DNA of 64,000 bases from Streptomyces coacervatus (GTDB taxonomy: Bacteria > Actinomycetota > Actinomycetes > Streptomycetales > Streptomycetaceae): contig NZ_JARHTP010000009.1 in assembly GCF_029223485.1 (NCBI RefSeq), positions 62,001 through 126,000 on the forward strand, in the 5' to 3' direction. The stretch's first letter is position 1. Each line of letters starts with the position of its first letter. Below, piece after piece: positions 32,242 through 40,749 of this stretch. The notes beneath the pieces are model-generated. The model had not been told where the DNA came from. It was given only the letters and a program-made list of their open reading frames with translations, and did not search any database. Made by a program: the position numbers and the translations under genes.

Positions 32242-34169
32242 GCTGTCTCCTCGATCTCTTCCAGCTCTTCGAGTACGTCTTTGTCCAGTACGCCGTCTTC
32301 TGCGAGTGCGCCGCCGAGGGCGGCCTCTTCCTCGGTCTCCCGGGTCACCACGGCCCGGTAGCGGGGTTCGGTGCGCACCAGTTCGCGGTGTACGCCGACC
32401 GCCGCGACCTCGCCCTCGTGCACCAGCACGACCCGGTCCGCGCGGTCCAGGAGCAGCGGCGAGGAGGTGAACACCACCGTCGTGCGCCCCTCCCGCAGCC
32501 CGTGCACCCCCTCGGCGATCCGTGCTTCGGTGTGCGAGTCGACGGCCGAGGTCGGCTCGTCCAGGACGAGCACCTCCGGGTCGGTGATCAGCGAGCGGGC
32601 CAGGGCGAGCCGCTGCCGCTGCCCGCCGGACAGCGACCGCCCGCGCTCGGTGATCCGGGCGTCCATCGGGTCCTCGGCGTCCAACGACCCCTGGGCCAGC
32701 GCCTCCAGGACGTCCCCGCACTGGGCGGCCCCCAGGGCCTCCTGCGCTGCGACGTCACCCGACGCGGGCACGTCGAGCAGCTCGCGCAGCGAACCGGACA
32801 GCAGCACCGGGTCCTTGTCCTGGACGAGCACCGCCTCGCGGGCCGTGTCCAGCGGCAGCTCGTCGAGGGGCACGCCGCCCAGCAGGACGGAGGTGCCCGG
32901 CTCGGCCGGGTGCCCGCCGAGCCGTTCGGCGAGCAGACCCGCCGCGTCCGGATCGCCGCACACCACGGCGGTCAGCCGGCCCGCGGGCGCGAGCAGACCG
33001 GTCGCCGGGTCGTACAGGTCCCCGGTCGGCAGGTCGCCCTCCCGGACCCCGTCGGTGTCCGTGGCCCGCTCCAAGGACAGCACGCGTGCCGCCCGCTTGG
33101 CGGAGGGCCGCGAGAAGGAGTACGCCATCGCGATCTCCTCGAAGTGGCGGAGCGGATACGTCAGGACCATCACCGAGCTGTACACGGTGACCAGTTCGCC
33201 GACGGTGACGCGGCCCTGGCGGGCCAGCTGGACGCCGTACCAGACGACCACGACCATCAGCACGCCCGGCAGCAGCACCTGGATCGCGGAGATCAGGGAC
33301 CACATGCGGGCGCTGCGCACGGCCGCGTGGCGAACCTCCTGGGAGGCGCGGCGGTAGCGGTCGAGGAACAGCTCCTCGCCGCCGATGCCGCGCAGCACGC
33401 GCAGTCCGGCGACGGTGTCCGAGGCCAGTTCGGTGGCCCGCCCCGCCTTCTCGCGCTGGAAGTCGGCCCGTCGGGTGGCCCGCGGCAGCAGCGGCAGCAC
33501 GGCGATCGCCAGGACGGGCAGGCCCGCGGCGACGACCACGCCGAGCGCCGGCTGGTAGACGAGCAGAGCGACGCAGACCAGCACGACGGTGAGGGCCGCC
33601 GCGGTGAACCGGGAGACGCCCTCCACGAACCAGCCGATCTTCTCGACGTCGCCGGTGGAGACCATCGTGATTCCCGCTACGCTAAGTGACTTGTCCTTGG
33701 TTTCGCCGGTGTTCGAGCGATTTTGCCTGGCGTTCGTAGGGTTATCGTGTTGGTCAACCACCCCCGTGGAGACGGCCACGACCTCGCCGGCCGCGACGCG
33801 CCGCGTCAGCGCCGAGCCCAGCACCGCGGCCTTGCGGGCGAGCAGCTGCTGGACGCGGGCGGCGGCCGTGATCCAGTTGGTGACCGCGGTGCGGTGCAGG
33901 AACGTGTCGCCGAGTGCGATGCCGAAGCCGGCCAGCGCCAACAGCCCGCCCGTGAGAGCGAGTCGGCTGCCCGAGCGGTCGACCACGGCCTGGATGGCCG
34001 CGCCGACACAGAACGGCAGCGCGGAGACCGACGTGAAGTGCAGCAGGCCCCAGGCCAACGACTTGAACTGGCCGCCCAGTTGATTACGGTGCAGCCACCA
34101 CAGGAATCGGGGACCCGAGCGGGCGTCCGGGACACCCGGGTCGGGATACGGAAGGTCTTTGATCTGCAT
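32238..34169 (-). CDS. ABC exporter half-transporter (TMD-NBD), subunit 1, with in-frame insertion
   Basis: This 643-residue ABC exporter half has signature RSLSGGQRQRLALARSL and Walker B VLVLDEPTSAVDSHTEARI, both canonical. The Walker A position reads AVVCGDPDAAGLLAERL and lacks GxxxxGKS. The membrane domain contains a 37-residue in-frame insertion (about residues 133-169, between two copies of VSTG), encoded by 33655-33773. The expected uninterrupted sequence would be EVVAVSTGDVEKIGW. The ATG at 34169 gives a family-normal N-terminus. The gene is first in the two-gene operon. Confidence 0.88.
   Translation of the reverse strand: MQIKDLPYPDPGVPDARSGPRFLWWLHRNQLGGQFKSLAWGLLHFTSVSALPFCVGAAIQAVVDRSGSRLALTGGLLALAGFGIALGDTFLHRTAVTNWITAAARVQQLLARKAAVLGSALTRRVAAGEVVAVSTGVVDQHDNPTNARQNRSNTGETKDKSLSVAGITMVSTGDVEKIGWFVEGVSRFTAAALTVVLVCVALLVYQPALGVVVAAGLPVLAIAVLPLLPRATRRADFQREKAGRATELASDTVAGLRVLRGIGGEELFLDRYRRASQEVRHAAVRSARMWSLISAIQVLLPGVLMVVVVWYGVQLARQGRVTVGELVTVYSSVMVLTYPLRHFEEIAMAYSFSRPSAKRAARVLSLERATDTDGVREGDLPTGDLYDPATGLLAPAGRLTAVVCGDPDAAGLLAERLGGHPAEPGTSVLLGGVPLDELPLDTAREAVLVQDKDPVLLSGSLRELLDVPASGDVAAQEALGAAQCGDVLEALAQGSLDAEDPMDARITERGRSLSGGQRQRLALARSLITDPEVLVLDEPTSAVDSHTEARIAEGVHGLREGRTTVVFTSSPLLLDRADRVVLVHEGEVAAVGVHRELVRTEPRYRAVVTRETEEEAALGGALAEDGVLDKDVLEELEEIEETA
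33655..33773 (-). mobile_element. 111-bp in-frame insertion flanked by 8-bp direct repeats
   Basis: GTGGAGAC occurs at 33655-33662 and at 33766-33773, period 111 bp. The 103 nt between the copies are visibly less GC-rich than the host gene and encode residues like QHDNPTNARQNRSNTG and KDKSLSVAGIT that interrupt the ABC exporter's membrane domain without breaking the frame. The 8-bp repeat looks like a target-site duplication. No clear terminal inverted repeats were found. Confidence 0.65.
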
Positions 34170-34304
34170 GACGACTGACGTCCCAGTGGCTCGTGTCAGG
34201 GAGGTGGGGGGAGCCGCGAAACGGCGGCAGCAAACCGTGACAGGTTCGCGTCGCAGCGTGGTCCGAGGCAAACGGTTTTCCGTGGCGGCGTACAGAATGG
34301 CGCG

Positions 34305-35030
34305 ATGCGAAAGATCGGTGTCCATCGGACGGTGGTCGCGATGGCGGCCCTGGGGACCCTTGTGGCGACGTCGGCCGCCTGCGGCGGTGTGCGGCACAGC
34401 GATGCCGGAGAGGCCGGGGCGGCGGGCAGGACGTCCGCTCCGGACGCACGTACCCGGGTCCCCGGGATCGGCGAGCGCCTGCAGCAGCGCATCCCGGCCG
34501 GCGCCCGCCAGGTCGTGGCGGTCTACGGCGACGGCAAGGCCTCGCCCGACTCCACGGTCGTGCTGTACACGAAGCGCGGCTCGGCCTGGGAGCGGACCCG
34601 CAGCTGGCCGGCGCACAACGGCAAGAAGGGCTGGACCGCCGACCATCACGAGGGCGACCGGCGCAGCCCCGTCGGCGTGTTCACCCTCACCGACGCGGGC
34701 GGCGTACTGCCCGACCCCGGTGCCCGGCTCCCGTACACCCGCGACGCGTCCTTCGCGGCCCCTCGCTGGTGGGCCGCGTCGCACTGGCACGACTTCGACT
34801 ACGTCATCGCCATCGACTACAACCGCGTCAAGGGCACCGCGCCCAACGACCCGGCCCGCCCGGAGGGCGACGCGAAGGGCGGCGGCATCTGGCTGCACAT
34901 GGACCACGGCAGCGGTACGTCGGCCTGTGTCAGCCTGTCCCGGGCGGCGATGGAGTACCTGCTGCGCACGCTCGACCCGGACCGGCATCCCGTGGTGGTG
35001 ATGGGGGACAGGGCCGACCTGATGGCCTAG
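34305..35030 (+). CDS. L,D-transpeptidase (YkuD) family lipoprotein
   Basis: This 241-residue exported protein has a lipoprotein-like signal peptide (ALGTLVATSAAC, Cys26). The YkuD-like domain contains DRRSPVGVFTLTDAGG and the catalytic segment WLHMDHGSGTSACVSLS, with His and Cys in the expected HG-x-C pattern. L,D-transpeptidases form 3-3 peptidoglycan crosslinks or attach proteins to peptidoglycan; this subgroup often carries only the catalytic domain. It is divergent from the ABC exporter operon and 57 nt before the PNGase A-like gene. Confidence 0.87.
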   Translation: MRKIGVHRTVVAMAALGTLVATSAACGGVRHSDAGEAGAAGRTSAPDARTRVPGIGERLQQRIPAGARQVVAVYGDGKASPDSTVVLYTKRGSAWERTRSWPAHNGKKGWTADHHEGDRRSPVGVFTLTDAGGVLPDPGARLPYTRDASFAAPRWWAASHWHDFDYVIAIDYNRVKGTAPNDPARPEGDAKGGGIWLHMDHGSGTSACVSLSRAAMEYLLRTLDPDRHPVVVMGDRADLMA

Positions 35031-35087
35031 TACTCACGGCGGAGGCCTCATTGCCACGAGGGGCCAACTCCCCGTAGAACACCGGCC

Positions 35088-36683
35088 ATGAAGAGACGGA
35101 TCGTCATGTCCATGCTCGCCGGAGCGACCCTCCTGGCGAGCACCCTCCTCGGGGCGGCTCCGGCCCGGTCCGCCGATGTGCCCGCCGAGTTCGGCACCGA
35201 CTGGCACGACCCGGTGACCGCGGCTCCGCCCCTCGACAGACCGGCCGGGAGGTCCTGCCGAGTCACCCTCGCCGAGGCCCAGTTCCGGGACTTCACCCCG
35301 TACAAGGGCACCTACACCCCGCCCGCCGGCTGCGGCGAGCGCTGGAGCAAGGTGGTGCTGCGGCTCGACGGCAAGGTCAAGGGGCGGCAGTTCGACCGAC
35401 TCGGCTATCTGCATGTCGGCGGGGTCGAGATCCTGCGTACCTCCACCCCCGAGCCCTCGCCCGACGGCATCGGGTGGTCCGTGGAGAAGGACGTCACGCG
35501 CTACAGCGACACCTTCCGCGCCGGCCAGGACGTCGAGATGCTCATCGGGAACGTCGTCGACGACACCTACACGGGCGTGATCGACGTCAAGGCCACGCTC
35601 ACCTTCTACCCGGGCAGGCCGGCCGCTGCGCCCGCCGACAAGGTCCTCACCCTCGGCGAGGGCAACACCCTCACCGCCCCGCGCAACAGCGAACGCATCC
35701 TCGCCGAGGTGTACGCCACCGGATCGGGCGGCGGCTGCGAGGAGTTCTGGTATCTGGCGGTGCCCGACAAGGCCCCCTACTCCTGCCAGGCCGACGGCGG
35801 ACCGTACCGCGAGGTGCAGATCAAGGTCGACGGCCAACTGGCCGGAATCGCCGCGCCGTTCCCGCACGTGTGGACCGGGGGATGGTCCAACCCGTTTCTC
35901 TGGTACGTCGTTCCGGGACCGCGCGCCTTCGACGTCAAGCCGATCGAATACGATCTGACACCCTTCGCGGGGCTCCTCAACGACGGCCGCCCGCACAAGG
36001 TCGACGTCTCGGTCGTGGGCGTCCCCGAGGGGCAGACCGGCTGGAGCGCGCCCGTGAACGTGCTGGTGTGGCAGGACGCCGGGCGGACGCAGGTGTCCGG
36101 GAGGCTCACCGCGCACCGGGCGGGCGACCTCGCCAACTCCTTGACGTATACGGCCGGTTCGCCGCAGCGCGTAGATACCGCGGCCGGTCACCGGATGACC
36201 GTCTCCGGGTACGTCGACACCTCGCACGGGCGCGTGACCACCACGGTCAGCCGTACGCTCGCCAACACCTCCGCCCACTCGTGGACCGACGGCGAGAACG
36301 TCGACGGCCTCGACGCCACCTGGAGCGACGACGAGGCGGTCACTGTCGACGGACGCGGACCGGCCCGCACGACGCTCACCCACCGCACGTACACGATGAA
36401 CGGCACCACCACGATCGGCGGCGACGCCCGGCTGCGCACCGTGCTGACCCTCGGCGACCGTGCCGCCGTCGTCGAGTCGCGCGGCGGCCGGCGGACGGGC
36501 TGGACGCGGCTGGACGACACGGTTACCGGCGACGCCACGTACACGACGGGCGTCCCGCGCGACCAGCGGCATGCGGTCGGCACGACGAGCGAGCGGTACC
36601 GGCTGTACGGCTCGGCGGGCTGCTACGACCGCTCCCTGGCCACCGTGCAGGGGGTGCTCACGGAGCAACACGACCGCTGCTGA
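35088..36683 (+). CDS. Secreted peptide-N4-asparagine amidase A-like protein
   Basis: This 531-residue secreted protein resembles the PNGase A family, which removes N-linked glycans from glycoproteins. The signal peptide ends at about residue 29 (APARSA). Family segments are FTPYKGTYTPPAGC, WSKVVLRLDGKVKGRQFDRLGYLHVGGVEILRTSTPEPSPDGIGWSVEKDVTRYSD, CEEFWYLAVPD, FPHVWTGGWSNPFLWYVVPGPRAFDVKPIEYDLTPFAGLLNDGRPH. Two Cys pairs are likely disulfides. In a saprophyte this would harvest glycans from plant or fungal glycoproteins. Confidence 0.85.
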   Translation: MKRRIVMSMLAGATLLASTLLGAAPARSADVPAEFGTDWHDPVTAAPPLDRPAGRSCRVTLAEAQFRDFTPYKGTYTPPAGCGERWSKVVLRLDGKVKGRQFDRLGYLHVGGVEILRTSTPEPSPDGIGWSVEKDVTRYSDTFRAGQDVEMLIGNVVDDTYTGVIDVKATLTFYPGRPAAAPADKVLTLGEGNTLTAPRNSERILAEVYATGSGGGCEEFWYLAVPDKAPYSCQADGGPYREVQIKVDGQLAGIAAPFPHVWTGGWSNPFLWYVVPGPRAFDVKPIEYDLTPFAGLLNDGRPHKVDVSVVGVPEGQTGWSAPVNVLVWQDAGRTQVSGRLTAHRAGDLANSLTYTAGSPQRVDTAAGHRMTVSGYVDTSHGRVTTTVSRTLANTSAHSWTDGENVDGLDATWSDDEAVTVDGRGPARTTLTHRTYTMNGTTTIGGDARLRTVLTLGDRAAVVESRGGRRTGWTRLDDTVTGDATYTTGVPRDQRHAVGTTSERYRLYGSAGCYDRSLATVQGVLTEQHDRC

Positions 36684-36854
36684 GGCCAGTTGTGTGCGAT
36701 GCGTCACACGGGGCGTGATTTACGTGTGCTTAACACGGAGGTCTCCGGCGGGATCAAGAAAACCCCGAAAGTGATCGTCACGGAAGCCGCTTTCCGTATC
36801 GCAGAAGTCCCATCCCCGGCTTCTGCGCGTTCACGTCCCCCCAAGGAGTGCCCC

Positions 36855-38201
36855 GTGCCGCCGACTGCACCGTCCCTGCCGCGACGCGTCGCACGCATAC
36901 TGCGTACCTCTCTCTTCGCGCAGGTCCTCTGCGCGCTCGTGCTCGGAATCGCCGTCGGGAAGCTGTGGCCCGGCTTCGCCGCGGATCTCCAGCCTCTCGG
37001 CGACGGTTTCACCCGGCTCATCAAGACGATCATCTCGCCGCTGGTGTTCTGCGTGGTCGTCGTCGGCATCGCCAAGGCCGGTGACCTCAAGGCCTTCGGC
37101 CGGATCGGGCTCAAGGCCCTGATCTGGTTCGAGGTCGCGAGCACCGCGGCGCTGATCATCGGTCTCGTCGCCGCCAACGTTGTCCAGCCGGGCTCGGGGA
37201 TGCACGTCGACCCGTCCACGCTGAGCACCAAGGCGGTCGACGCGAAGACGGCCGGCGGTTCCCTGCCCTCGACGACTGAGTTCATCGTCAACGCGCTGCC
37301 CACCAGCTTCATCGGCGCCTTCGCGGAGAACTCCCTGCTCCAGGTGCTCATCCTGGCCTGTCTGGTGGGTGCCGCGCTGCTGCACCTCGGCCACACCAAG
37401 GTGCCGCAGGTGCTGCCCGCCATCGAGCAGGCCCAGGAGATCATCTTCGCGATCGTCGGCTTCGTCATGCGCCTTGCCCCGATCGCCGTGTTCGGCGCGA
37501 TGGCCGTCCTGATCGGCCAGTACGGGCTCGGCGTGATCGAGACCTACGCCAAGCTGATCATCCTGTGCTACGTCGCCGCCGCGCTGTTCATCGCGCTGCT
37601 GTCCGTCGCCCTGCGCATCGTCACCGGCCTCAGCCTCTGGAAGTTCCTGCGCTACATCCGCGAGGAGATGCTGCTCGCGCTCGGTACCGCGTCCACCGAG
37701 TCGGTCATGCCGCGCGTGATGCAGAAGCTGCGCAAGGCCGGCGCCCGCGACGACGCCGTGGGCCTGGTGCTGCCCACCGGCTACTCCTTCAACCTCGACG
37801 GCGCCTCGCTCTACCTCTCCATCGGCACCCTGTTCATCGCCCAGGCCGTCGGCGTCGACCTCAGCCTGAGCCAGCAGATCACCGTCGTCCTGGTGCTGAT
37901 GCTGACCAGCAAGGGCATGGCGGGCATCCCCGGTTCCGCCTTCCTCGCCCTGTCCGCGACCGCCTCCTCGCTGGGGGCCATCCCTGCCGGGGCGGTGGCG
38001 CTGCTGCTGGGAGTGGACCGGATCATGGACTCGATGCGGGTGGTGACGAACCTGCTCGGCAACTGCGTCGCCGTGTTCGCCGTCTCCCGCTGGGAGGGGG
38101 CGTTGGACCTGGAGCGGGCCAAGAAGGTTCTGGACCGTGAGGCCGACGCCGACGAGTCGGAGTCTTCGGTGCCCGATGTGGCGGAGCCTGTCGCCCAGTA
38201 G
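36855..38201 (+). CDS. dctA: C4-dicarboxylate:cation symporter DctA
   Basis: This 448-residue sodium/proton-dicarboxylate symporter is of the DAACS (GltP/DctA) family. Visible marks are IISPLVFCVVVVGIAKAGD, the serine-rich re-entrant loop LGTASTESVMPRVMQKL, the transport-site region TGYSFNLDGASLYLSIGTLFIAQA, and hairpin MLTSKGMAGIPGSAFLALSATA. It imports succinate, fumarate, malate and often orotate. The GTG at 36855 has AAGGAG 6 nt upstream. The 171-nt region before it shows no other gene. It is followed by a strong nested palindrome. Confidence 0.95.
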   Translation: MPPTAPSLPRRVARILRTSLFAQVLCALVLGIAVGKLWPGFAADLQPLGDGFTRLIKTIISPLVFCVVVVGIAKAGDLKAFGRIGLKALIWFEVASTAALIIGLVAANVVQPGSGMHVDPSTLSTKAVDAKTAGGSLPSTTEFIVNALPTSFIGAFAENSLLQVLILACLVGAALLHLGHTKVPQVLPAIEQAQEIIFAIVGFVMRLAPIAVFGAMAVLIGQYGLGVIETYAKLIILCYVAAALFIALLSVALRIVTGLSLWKFLRYIREEMLLALGTASTESVMPRVMQKLRKAGARDDAVGLVLPTGYSFNLDGASLYLSIGTLFIAQAVGVDLSLSQQITVVLVLMLTSKGMAGIPGSAFLALSATASSLGAIPAGAVALLLGVDRIMDSMRVVTNLLGNCVAVFAVSRWEGALDLERAKKVLDREADADESESSVPDVAEPVAQ

Positions 38202-38216
38202 CTCGGGGTGTCCTGT

Positions 38217-38326
38217 TTCGCGGGCGGCTGCGGGTGGTTCGTGGTTGATCGCGCAGTTCCCCGCGCCCCTTCAGGGGCGCGCGGAACTGCGCGACAAGCC
38301 CCCACTCACCCGCAGCCGCCCGCGAA
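38217..38326. repeat. Nested inverted repeat, dispersed Streptomyces element / bidirectional terminator
   Basis: Outer arms of 20 bp (38217-38236 and 38307-38326) match perfectly. Inner arms of 21 bp (38250-38270 and 38273-38293) match with one mismatch around a 2-nt loop. The element lies between convergent dctA and the marR-type gene. Similar GC-rich blocks containing GCGCAGTTCCCCGCGCCCC are, in my recollection, scattered in intergenic regions of many Streptomyces genomes, where they fold as terminators. Confidence 0.8.
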
Positions 38327-38339
38327 CCGTTAAGGCCCC

Positions 38340-38792
38340 CTAGCCGCAGCGCCGCTCCGGCACCCCGTCAACCAGCGTGTCCAGCAACCCGCCCAGCACC
38401 TCGCGCTGTTCGTCCGTCAGCGGCGCGAGGATCTCCGAGGCGGCGGACCGGCGCGCCCCGCGGAGTTCGCTCAGTGCCTTGCGGCCGTCGTCCGTGAGCT
38501 CGATCCGGATCACCCGGCGATTGGTCGGATCCGGCACCCGCCGCACCTTTCCGCTCGCCTCCAGCCCGTCGACCAGTGTCGTCACGGCCCGGGGGACCAC
38601 CTCGAGGCGCTCGGCGAGGTCGGCCATGCGCGGCGGTGAGCTCCAGTGCGCCAGCGTGCGCAGCAGCCGCGACTGGGCCGGGGTGATGCCCAGGCCGCAC
38701 TGCTCGATGTGCCGCTTCTGGATGCGGTGCACACGGCGAGTGAACCGCAGCAGCTGCTCGGCGAGCAGGCTGTCGGAATCGGGGGTGGCCAT
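38340..38792 (-). CDS. MarR-family transcriptional regulator
   Basis: This 150-residue winged-helix regulator has the MarR core: ITPAQSRLLRTLAHWSSPPRMADLAERLEVVPRAVTTLVDGLEASGKVRRVPDPTNRRVIRIELTDDGRKAL. N- and C-terminal helices form the dimer. It is divergent from an ABC exporter gene, and an inverted repeat in the 93-nt gap is a likely operator, so it probably represses the exporter and itself in response to a toxic ligand. Confidence 0.92.
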   Translation of the reverse strand: MATPDSDSLLAEQLLRFTRRVHRIQKRHIEQCGLGITPAQSRLLRTLAHWSSPPRMADLAERLEVVPRAVTTLVDGLEASGKVRRVPDPTNRRVIRIELTDDGRKALSELRGARRSAASEILAPLTDEQREVLGGLLDTLVDGVPERRCG

Positions 38793-38816
38793 GCGGGAAC
38801 AATATCAGGACCTAAT

Positions 38817-38841
38817 TCATTGTGAGCATAGGTAACAATGA
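38817..38841. promoter_or_regulatory. Candidate MarR operator
   Basis: TCATTGT (38817-38823) and ACAATGA (38835-38841) form an inverted repeat with an 11-nt spacer in the AT-rich divergent gap between the MarR gene and the ABC exporter. The size and position suit a MarR dimer site. Confidence 0.6.
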
Positions 38842-38885
38842 GCTAGGCTCCCGCAGTCTTCGTCACCTCACTCCCTAGGAGTCCA

Positions 38886-40688
38886 TTGCACCCCGATCGA
38901 GAACCCCGCTGGACACCGCCGGCCGATGCCAAGGAGCAGCCCCGGCAGGTGCGCCGCATCCTGAAACTCTTCCGTCCCTATCGCGCCCGCCTCGGCGTCG
39001 TCGGCCTGCTGGTCGGCGCCGCATCGCTGGTCTCCGTCGCCACGCCCTTCCTGCTGAAGGCGACCCTCGACACCGCGATCCCCCAGGGCCGCACCGGCCT
39101 GCTCAGCCTGCTGGCGCTCGGCATGATCCTCAGCGCCGTGCTCACCAGCGTCTTCGGCGTGCTGCAGACCCTGATCTCCACGACGGTCGGCCAGCGCGTC
39201 ATGCACGACCTGCGCACCGCGGTCTACGGCCGCCTGCAGCGCATGTCGCTCGCGTTCTTCACGCGCACCCGTACCGGCGAGGTCCAGTCCCGCATAGCCA
39301 ACGACATCGGCGGCATGCAGGCCACCGTCACCTCCACCGCCACCTCCCTGGTCTCCAACCTGACCAGCGTGGTCGCCACGATCGTCGCGATGATCGCCCT
39401 CGACTGGCGCCTGACCGTCGTCTCGCTGCTGCTGCTCCCGGTCTTCGTGTGGATCAGCCGCCGGGTCGGCAACGAACGCAAGAAGATCACCACCCAGCGC
39501 CAGAAGCAGATGGCCGCGATGGCCGCGACCGTCACCGAGTCGCTCTCCGTCAGCGGCATCCTGCTCGGCCGCACCATGGGCCGCTCCGACTCGCTGACGA
39601 AGTCCTTCGCCGAGGAGTCCGAGGACCTGGTCGACCTCGAAGTGAAGTCGAACATGTCAGGCCGCTGGCGCATGGCCGTCATCACGATCGTCATGGCCGC
39701 CATGCCGGCGGTCATCTACTGGACCGCGGGCATCGCCCTCCAGGCGGGCGGACCCGACATCTCCATCGGCACGATCGTCGCCTTCGTCTCGCTCCAGCAG
39801 GGCCTGTTCCGCCCGGCGGTCAGCCTGCTGTCGACCGGTGTCCAGATCCAGAGTTCGCTCGCGCTGTTCCAGCGCATCTTCGAATACCTCGACCTGCCGA
39901 TCGACATCACCGAGCGGGAGAACCCGGTCCACCTCGACCAGATCAAGGGCGAAGTCCGCTTCGAGGACGTCGAGTTCCGATACGACGAGAAGAGCGATCC
40001 CACCCTCGACGGCATCGACGTCACCGTCCCCGCGGGCAGCAGCCTTGCGGTCGTCGGCCCCACCGGCGCCGGCAAGTCGACGCTCGGCTATCTCGTCCCA
40101 CGGCTGTACGACGTCACCGGCGGCCGTGTCACCCTCGACGGGGTCGACGTGCGCGACCTCGACTTCGACACCCTTGCGCGCGCGGTCGGCGTCGTCTCCC
40201 AGGAGACGTACCTCTTCCACGCCTCGGTCGCCGAGAACCTGCGCTTCGCCAAGCCGGACGCCACCGACGAGGAGCTGCACGCGGCGGCCCGGGCGGCCCA
40301 GATCCACGACCACATCGCGTCGCTGCCCGACGGGTACGACACGGTGGTCGGCGAGCGCGGCCACCGCTTCTCCGGTGGCGAGAAACAGCGCCTCGCGATT
40401 GCCCGCACCATCTTGCGCGACCCCCCGGTGCTGATCCTCGACGAGGCGACCAGCGCCCTGGACAACCGCACCGAGGCGGCCGTCCAGGAGGCCATCGACG
40501 CGCTGTCGGCCAACCGCACCACGCTCACCATCGCGCACCGGCTGTCCACCGTTCGCGGCGCCGACCAGATCGTGGTCCTGGACTCCGGGACCGTCGCCGA
40601 ACGGGGCACGCACGAAGAACTGCTGGAGCAGGACGGGCGGTACGCGGCCCTCGTACGCCGGGATGCCCAGCTGGAACCGACCGGCTGA
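38886..40688 (+). CDS. ABC multidrug-type exporter half-transporter
   Basis: This 600-residue TMD-NBD fusion has six membrane helices (about 35-320) and an NBD with canonical Walker A GPTGAGKST, Q-loop VSQETYLFHAS, signature FSGGEKQRLAIARTI, Walker B VLILDEATSALD and H-loop TIAHRLSTV. All catalytic residues are intact, so it could work as a homodimer. The start is TTG at 38886, with AGGAG about 4 nt upstream; no better ATG or GTG lies nearby. Control by the divergent MarR regulator is likely. Confidence 0.92.
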   Translation: MHPDREPRWTPPADAKEQPRQVRRILKLFRPYRARLGVVGLLVGAASLVSVATPFLLKATLDTAIPQGRTGLLSLLALGMILSAVLTSVFGVLQTLISTTVGQRVMHDLRTAVYGRLQRMSLAFFTRTRTGEVQSRIANDIGGMQATVTSTATSLVSNLTSVVATIVAMIALDWRLTVVSLLLLPVFVWISRRVGNERKKITTQRQKQMAAMAATVTESLSVSGILLGRTMGRSDSLTKSFAEESEDLVDLEVKSNMSGRWRMAVITIVMAAMPAVIYWTAGIALQAGGPDISIGTIVAFVSLQQGLFRPAVSLLSTGVQIQSSLALFQRIFEYLDLPIDITERENPVHLDQIKGEVRFEDVEFRYDEKSDPTLDGIDVTVPAGSSLAVVGPTGAGKSTLGYLVPRLYDVTGGRVTLDGVDVRDLDFDTLARAVGVVSQETYLFHASVAENLRFAKPDATDEELHAAARAAQIHDHIASLPDGYDTVVGERGHRFSGGEKQRLAIARTILRDPPVLILDEATSALDNRTEAAVQEAIDALSANRTTLTIAHRLSTVRGADQIVVLDSGTVAERGTHEELLEQDGRYAALVRRDAQLEPTG

Positions 40689-40749
40689 CCGGAGCCGACA
40701 GGCTGAGGATCTGTCGGGTTTGTGGTGATATGCGGGTTACCGTGCCCGC

